The position numbers and the translations under genes are program-made. A DNA stretch of 8,631 nucleotides from DATFJC01 sp035269445 (GTDB taxonomy: Bacteria > Patescibacteriota > Patescibacteriia > UBA2591 > UBA6264): contig DATFJC010000004.1 of assembly GCA_035269445.1 (NCBI GenBank), forward strand, positions 1 to 8,631, in the 5' to 3' direction. Positions 5,468 to 8,631 of the stretch are shown in pieces. The notes under the pieces were generated by a model that saw only the letters and a list, made by a program, of their open reading frames with translations, was not told where the DNA came from and made no database searches. The first letter of the stretch is position 1; each line of letters begins with the position of its first letter.

Positions 5468-5713
5468 ATGAATAAAATTGAACCAGGTAAAGTATATACT
5501 ACAAAAGAAGCAAGAAATTACTTAAAAGTTAGCAAAAGTACTATTAAGCGTTGGCTTAAAAAAGGTATTTTAAAAGCTAATAAAGTTGGAGGTAGATATA
5601 GAATACTAGGAATTGAAATATTAAGAGCTGTTTCTCCTGAATTTGAACAAGAAGCTAAACAGTTTTACAGAAAGCTAAAAAAGAAAACTAAAGAAAAAGT
5701 AAAAGATTGGTAA
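5468..5713 (+). CDS. Small HTH DNA-binding protein, copy 2
   Basis: Encodes exactly the same 81 residues as the gene at 3945-4190: excisionase/MerR-like helix-turn-helix at 10-32, wing to about residue 52, basic C-terminal helix. Here, unlike copy 1, the following gene starts only 24 bp after the stop, so HTH and AlbA_2 genes look like a two-gene operon. Because protein and promoter are the same in both places, any regulation by this protein would act on both copies at once. The two genes are therefore coupled rather than independent. The start is fixed by identity with copy 1 and by the promoter; no Shine-Dalgarno motif is seen. The function beyond DNA binding is not known. Confidence 0.85.
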   Translation: MNKIEPGKVYTTKEARNYLKVSKSTIKRWLKKGILKANKVGGRYRILGIEILRAVSPEFEQEAKQFYRKLKKKTKEKVKDW

Positions 5714-5737
5714 CCTTCCTTTTATTAAAAATATAAT

Positions 5738-7105
5738 ATGGACACTAAAAAAATAAAAACTTTAATTAAACAAGGAGAAGGATATAATTTAGAGTTTAAA
5801 AAATCCTTAAGCGACTCTATTGGTAAAGATATCTGTGCTTTTGCTAATAGTAACGGTGGAAAAATACTTTTAGGTGTAAACGACTTAGGAAAAATAAAAG
5901 GTATTAAGGACACTAATTCTTTAAGGTCAAAAATTCAAAATTATGCCAGAAATATAGATCCTTCTTTAAAGGTTTCAGTTTCTTCTCATAATAATATTAT
6001 TATTGTAGAAGTACCCACGGGAGAAAAAAGACCCTATTCTTTAGGAGGAACTTTTTATCAAAGACAAGGTGCTAATTCCCAGAAGCTAAAAACAAACGAA
6101 GTAAAACAGCTATTTAAAAGAGAAAATCTAATAAGATTTGATGAAATGCTAAATAAAGAGTTTGATTTAAAAACTGACCTATCCCAGGAAAAATTTAAAC
6201 AGTTTTTAAATAATATAAATGCGACCGACAATCTAAACAAAATAGAACTTTTAAAAAATTTGAGATTAATAAAAAACAATCAAATGAAAAATGCAGGAGT
6301 CTTGTTTTTTTCAGATGATATAACAAAGTTTTTTATAAGCGCCACTATAACTTGTGTTTTGTATCAAGGAAAAGATAAGTATAAAATTTTAGACAGAAAA
6401 GAATTTAAATCAGATATTTATTCCAATTATAAAAATGCTATGCAATTTTTGTCCTCTAAGCTTAATACAGAGTACATTATAAAAGGAGGCCCCAGAGAAG
6501 AAAAATTAGAATTGCCCGAACAAGCCCTAAGAGAAGCTATTTTAAATGCTATAGCGCATAGAGATTATTTTTCTACAGCTCATATTCAAATAGATGTTTT
6601 TAAAAATAGAGTTGAAATTACAAACCCAGGTGGTCTTTTAGGTAACTTAGAAGTAAAAGATTTATACAACAGAAGTATTTCAAGAAACCCCTTACTTTTT
6701 GGCTTAATGCAAAGGATGGATTTAGTAGAAAAGATAGGCTCTGGTTTATTAAGAATTAAAAACGCAATGTCTTCATATAAACTCCCCTCCCCCAATATAA
6801 AAGCTGATAAAAATTGGTTTAGTATATCTTTTAAACGCCCAGATTTATCAAAAAAGAGCATTGAAGACAGATTTGGTAAAAATGTCGGTAAAAATGTCGG
6901 TAAAAATGTCGGTAAAAAATTAAGACAAAGAAAAATTCTTAAAAAAATAAAGAACAATCAATCCTTAACGTTTAACTCTCTTGCAAAAGAGTTAAACGTT
7001 AGTGAAAAAACAGTAGAAAGAGATATAAAAGAATTAAAAGAAAAAAATTATATTAAACATGTAGGTCCTAAAAAAGGAGGACATTGGGAAATTATTAAAA
7101 ATTAA
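5738..7105 (+). CDS. AlbA_2 / GHKL-ATPase-like / wHTH protein (RecG-like, COG2865 type)
   Basis: A 455-aa protein with the domain order of COG2865 'predicted transcriptional regulator' proteins, often misnamed RecG-like helicases although no helicase motif is present. Residues 12-125 are the Schlafen-type AlbA_2 domain: E14-x4-E19 in EGYNLEFKKSL, then DICAFANSNGGKILLGVND (31-49) and FYQRQGANSQKL (106-117). Residues 262-340 are the GHKL/HATPase_c_4-like part with ALREAILNAIAHRDY (263-277), ITNPGGLL (294-301) and EKIGSGL (331-337). A GKNVG linker repeat (380-393) leads to a C-terminal winged HTH (398-455, SLAKELNVSEKTVERDIKEL). Members occur as regulators and in phage-defence and toxin-antitoxin neighbourhoods. 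It follows HTH copy 2 by 24 bp and ends before hairpin array B. Whether the AlbA_2 part binds or cuts nucleic acid here is not shown by sequence. Confidence 0.88.
   Translation: MDTKKIKTLIKQGEGYNLEFKKSLSDSIGKDICAFANSNGGKILLGVNDLGKIKGIKDTNSLRSKIQNYARNIDPSLKVSVSSHNNIIIVEVPTGEKRPYSLGGTFYQRQGANSQKLKTNEVKQLFKRENLIRFDEMLNKEFDLKTDLSQEKFKQFLNNINATDNLNKIELLKNLRLIKNNQMKNAGVLFFSDDITKFFISATITCVLYQGKDKYKILDRKEFKSDIYSNYKNAMQFLSSKLNTEYIIKGGPREEKLELPEQALREAILNAIAHRDYFSTAHIQIDVFKNRVEITNPGGLLGNLEVKDLYNRSISRNPLLFGLMQRMDLVEKIGSGLLRIKNAMSSYKLPSPNIKADKNWFSISFKRPDLSKKSIEDRFGKNVGKNVGKNVGKKLRQRKILKKIKNNQSLTFNSLAKELNVSEKTVERDIKELKEKNYIKHVGPKKGGHWEIIKN
6875..6918 (+). repeat. 12-bp in-frame tandem repeat (GKNV linker)
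   Basis: Three perfect units of GGTAAAAATGTC (6875-6910) plus eight bases of a fourth. They code for GKNVGKNVGKNVGKK between the ATPase-like domain and the C-terminal winged HTH. The unit is a multiple of three, so gain or loss of units changes linker length without breaking the frame. Confidence 0.95.
6966..7001 (+). repeat. Perfect 14-bp inverted repeat inside coding sequence
   Basis: TAACGTTTAACTCT (6966-6979) and its exact reverse complement AGAGTTAAACGTTA (6988-7001), separated by 8 nt that contain the palindrome TTGCAA. It lies in the part coding for the first helices of the C-terminal winged HTH of the AlbA_2 protein. No T-run follows, so it is not a terminator. Confidence 0.95.
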
Positions 7106-7119
7106 GCATATTACAATAC

Positions 7120-7180
7120 AATAGGGCGGTCTAACCGCCCTACGGCAATTCGATCGCCAACGGGGGTTTGATCTCCCTAG
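7120..7180 (+). repeat. Hairpin array B (three modules) at end of cassette 2
   Basis: Three tandem 18-20-nt modules. Module 1 (7124-7143) is identical to module 1 of array A. Module 2 (7144-7161) pairs GGCAAT with ATCGCC around TCG with one mismatch. Module 3 (7162-7180) pairs GGGGGT with ATCTCC around TTG using G-T pairs. All begin with GG, have 3-nt loops, and end in AC or AG. It starts 14 bases after the AlbA_2 stop, the same placement as array A relative to the HEPN stop. Confidence 0.85.
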
Positions 7181-7197
7181 CATGTTAACCTCTAGGG
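7175..7197. repeat. Inverted repeat CCCTAG/CTAGGG between convergent genes
   Basis: CCCTAG (7175-7180) and CTAGGG (7192-7197) are separated by 11 nt. It overlaps the last base pairs of hairpin array B and lies 8 bp before the end of the minus-strand nuclease gene. It could close the array or serve as a weak 3'-end hairpin for either convergent transcript. No T-run is present on either side. Confidence 0.5.
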
Positions 7198-7205
7198 TCA
7201 CAGAA

Positions 7206-7937
7206 TTACTTCATGTATTTAAGTTGACTCTCAGATTGTGATGGTCTAAAACCAGCATCCCTAGCCTCCTCCTCTGTACAAAAGTATCTTTCTCCCTTAC
7301 TAGAATCAATTTGAACTCTTTCATAATTAGGATCTCCAGGCATAAAGTATATTTTCCCATATCCGTCTTTTGAAATATTGCCCTTAATCTGACAATCTTC
7401 ACTTTCGCTGTAATCTAATTCACATTCAGCCCAGATCCCAATATGATCCATTTTAGCTTGATCTCTCCCTGTTTTTAACCTTTGAGCATAAGTTTTATCC
7501 TTAAAAGAGCCGTCAAAGTCAGCATAGCCATTATCTACTAAATAGTCATTTACAAATAGATCATTATCACTTAAAAATACATACCTTAAAAGCCTTCCAA
7601 AATTATCTTTATCATAAATTCCTGATTTTAATCTCACCTTTTCACCAAGAACAAGCTCAATTAAAGCATCTTTTGATTCTTGATAAAAACATCTTCCCAT
7701 TTCTGGAGCATTAATACCTATTAGACGTACAGGTTCTCCATTGAGAAAAATAGTATCTCCATCAATTACCCTTTCAACTACATAATCTATAGATTCTTTT
7801 TCTAAATCATTGTTTACTAATACTTCCCCACTTTCTCCGCCAAAAAAATTCCCGGTTAACATGCCGATAATAAAAATGATAATTCCAACAATAAGACTTT
7901 TTGCTTTAGGTTTTGATTTTTTAAAATAATTTTTCAT
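7206..7937 (-). CDS. Membrane-anchored SNase-like (thermonuclease) protein with C-terminal extension
   Basis: A 243-aa nuclease-family protein. A basic head (KKSKPKAK) and one membrane segment (about 14-33, LIVGIIIFIIGMLTGNFF) place the enzyme outside the membrane, as an anchor or uncleaved signal. Residues 52-170 are the SNase (OB-fold) domain: VIDGDTI (58-63) with D61, VRLIGINAPE (70-79) with R71 and E79 at the positions of the SNase catalytic Arg and Glu, and DNFGRLLRYV (111-120) with R115 as the second catalytic Arg. N76 replaces the Ca-binding Asp of GIDxPE, a variation seen in many homologues. Residues 182-231 form a second small domain (CQIKGNISKDGYGKIYFMPG, then YERVQIDSSKGERYFCTEEE) often found after bacterial SNase domains. 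A minus-strand TATAAT at 7961-7956 lies 18 bp before the ATG, with a poor -35. The role is likely DNA degradation or scavenging at the surface (inference). Confidence 0.88.
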   Translation of the reverse strand: MKNYFKKSKPKAKSLIVGIIIFIIGMLTGNFFGGESGEVLVNNDLEKESIDYVVERVIDGDTIFLNGEPVRLIGINAPEMGRCFYQESKDALIELVLGEKVRLKSGIYDKDNFGRLLRYVFLSDNDLFVNDYLVDNGYADFDGSFKDKTYAQRLKTGRDQAKMDHIGIWAECELDYSESEDCQIKGNISKDGYGKIYFMPGDPNYERVQIDSSKGERYFCTEEEARDAGFRPSQSESQLKYMK

Positions 7938-8001
7938 AATTTTAAAATTAATTTAATTATATTATTAAATCTTTAAATTATTTAAAAAACTAAATATTCT
8001 T

Positions 8002-8010
8002 TGTTATAAT
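8002..8010 (+). promoter_or_regulatory. Extended -10 promoter of the dehydrogenase gene
   Basis: TGT followed by a perfect TATAAT (8005-8010) is an extended -10 element. The -35 position (7982-7987, TTAAAA, 17-nt spacer) matches only four of six bases, as extended -10 promoters allow. The ATG lies 40 bp downstream at 8051. It sits in the 113-bp gap between divergent genes. Confidence 0.65.
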
Positions 8011-8050
8011 AACATAAATAACACTTGCTAAAAACCAACTAAATAATTAA

Positions 8051-8631
8051 ATGGATTTAAAAGAAAAAATTAAAAATAAAAAAGCTAATATTGCTGTAAT
8101 AGGACTCGGTTATGTTGGTTTACCTAAAGCTGTAGAAATTGCTAAATCAGGTTTTTCTGTTACAGGCATTGATTTAGATAAAGAAAAAGCTAAAAAAGTC
8201 AATGATAATATTTCTTATTTAGATGATATTAACAAAGAAGACCTTAAAAAGGCTAAGGAAAAAGGTAGTCTTAATGCTACTACTGACTATAAAGTTTTAA
8301 AAAACATAGATATAGTTCTAATTTGTGTTCCTACCCCTTTAACTAAAAATAAAGCACCTAACACAGACTATATAAAACAAGCTGGTAAAGCAATTTCAAA
8401 ACAATTAAATTCAAAAAAATTGATAATTCTTGAAAGCACTACCTACCCTGGTACTACCCAAGAAGAACTAAAACCTATTTTAGAAAATAATAAAAGAAAA
8501 GCGGGTCAAGATTTCTTTTTAGCTTTTTCTCCAGAAAGAGTAGATCCTGGTAGTAAAGTTCCTTTATCAAAAGTTCCAAAAGTGATTGGAGCTATTTCTA
8601 AAAAAGGTACAGATATAGCAAAAACCTTTTA
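8051..8631 (+). CDS. UDP-N-acetylhexosamine 6-dehydrogenase, WbpA type, 3'-truncated by window edge
   Basis: The frame is open from ATG 8051 to the right edge (193 codons plus two bases). This is the first half of a nucleotide-sugar dehydrogenase of the UDP-glucose/GDP-mannose dehydrogenase superfamily, which oxidises C6 of a UDP-sugar to the uronic acid with two NAD+. The Rossmann motif is VIGLGYVGLP (16-25, GxGxxG), with VTGIDLD (37-43) whose D41 binds the NAD ribose. After it come VLICVPTPL (89-97), ESTTYPGTT (128-136) and FSPERVDPG (159-167). ATTDY and SPERVDPG favour the WbpA/TviB-like UDP-GlcNAc/GalNAc group over UDP-glucose dehydrogenases. The catalytic Cys would be beyond the edge. 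Full members are about 420-440 aa. It probably opens or continues a surface-polysaccharide operon to the right and is related in function to the glycosyltransferase genes at the left edge. Confidence 0.9.
   Translation, partial: MDLKEKIKNKKANIAVIGLGYVGLPKAVEIAKSGFSVTGIDLDKEKAKKVNDNISYLDDINKEDLKKAKEKGSLNATTDYKVLKNIDIVLICVPTPLTKNKAPNTDYIKQAGKAISKQLNSKKLIILESTTYPGTTQEELKPILENNKRKAGQDFFLAFSPERVDPGSKVPLSKVPKVIGAISKKGTDIAKTF

Larger units (their letters stand above)
5388..5714 (+). repeat. 327-bp direct repeat, copy 2 (promoter + HTH gene)
   Basis: Second copy of 3865-4191, starting two bases after hairpin array A. The three differences from copy 1 all lie in the coding part (AAG/AAA Lys, GGT/GGA Gly, TCC/TCT Ser) and are all silent, while the upstream 80 bp are identical. 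This points to a recent duplication or gene conversion with the protein kept intact. Confidence 0.97.

Noticed and set aside
3865..5714. CRISPR array
   Set aside because: Only two long repeats that contain a gene, with no regular short repeats and spacers. The hairpin modules are contiguous without spacers.
6586..6957. Minus-strand frame with repeated FLPT motif
   Set aside because: Complement of the GKNV tandem repeat in the AlbA_2 gene.
5343..7180. Integron attC sites
   Set aside because: One RYYYAAC-like match (GTCTAAC) occurs in the first modules, but no GTTRRRY partner at the proper place and no integrase. Kept only as an analogy.
2..8631. Alternative genetic code (TGA as Gly or Trp)
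   Set aside because: All genes read full length without internal TGA, so nothing in the window calls for recoding.

Overview
The window is very AT-rich, gene-dense and lysine/asparagine-rich. It fits a reduced-genome bacterium of the Patescibacteria (Candidate Phyla Radiation). The support is a secreted DUF5667-type protein, a membrane-anchored SNase, a wHTH-nucleotidyltransferase/HEPN pair, an AlbA_2/RecG-like regulator, no visible Shine-Dalgarno motifs, and TAA as the stop of all ten complete 3' ends. The assignment is by family composition only; no rRNA or tRNA is present. No internal TGA has to be read through, so there is no sign of a recoded TGA.

Layout. (1) 2-2505, + strand: three genes of a surface-polysaccharide locus, namely a GT4 glycosyltransferase whose 5' end lies off the window, a class I SAM methyltransferase overlapping it by 17 bp, and a second methyltransferase of the CmcI/Methyltransf_24 type. 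A strong hairpin terminator follows at 2719-2755. (2) 2793-3710, - strand: a secreted DUF5667 protein with a Gln-rich tail. (3) 3865-7180, + strand: an accessory island made of two tandem cassettes. Each begins with the same 327-bp unit (DnaA-box-like 9-mer, near-consensus sigma70 promoter, 81-aa HTH gene). Each then carries a different payload: wHTH-nucleotidyltransferase plus HEPN in the first, an AlbA_2/GHKL/wHTH protein in the second. Each ends with a short array of GC-rich hairpins. (4) 7206-7937, - strand: membrane-anchored SNase-like nuclease. (5) 8051 to the right edge, + strand: the N-terminal part of a UDP-N-acetylhexosamine dehydrogenase (WbpA type), again a polysaccharide gene.

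How the parts may work together. The sugar genes at both ends suggest one surface-glycan region with the island and two exported or anchored proteins between its parts. Within the island, the wHTH-nucleotidyltransferase and HEPN genes abut with no gap and look like a toxin-antitoxin-type pair. Three alternating half-sites over that promoter suggest autoregulation. The duplicated HTH protein probably regulates its own identical promoters and so could couple the two cassettes. The most interesting observation is this repeated architecture of identical head, variable payload and hairpin tail, which looks like a small modular cassette system. No recombinase is visible in the window, and the mobility idea is inference.
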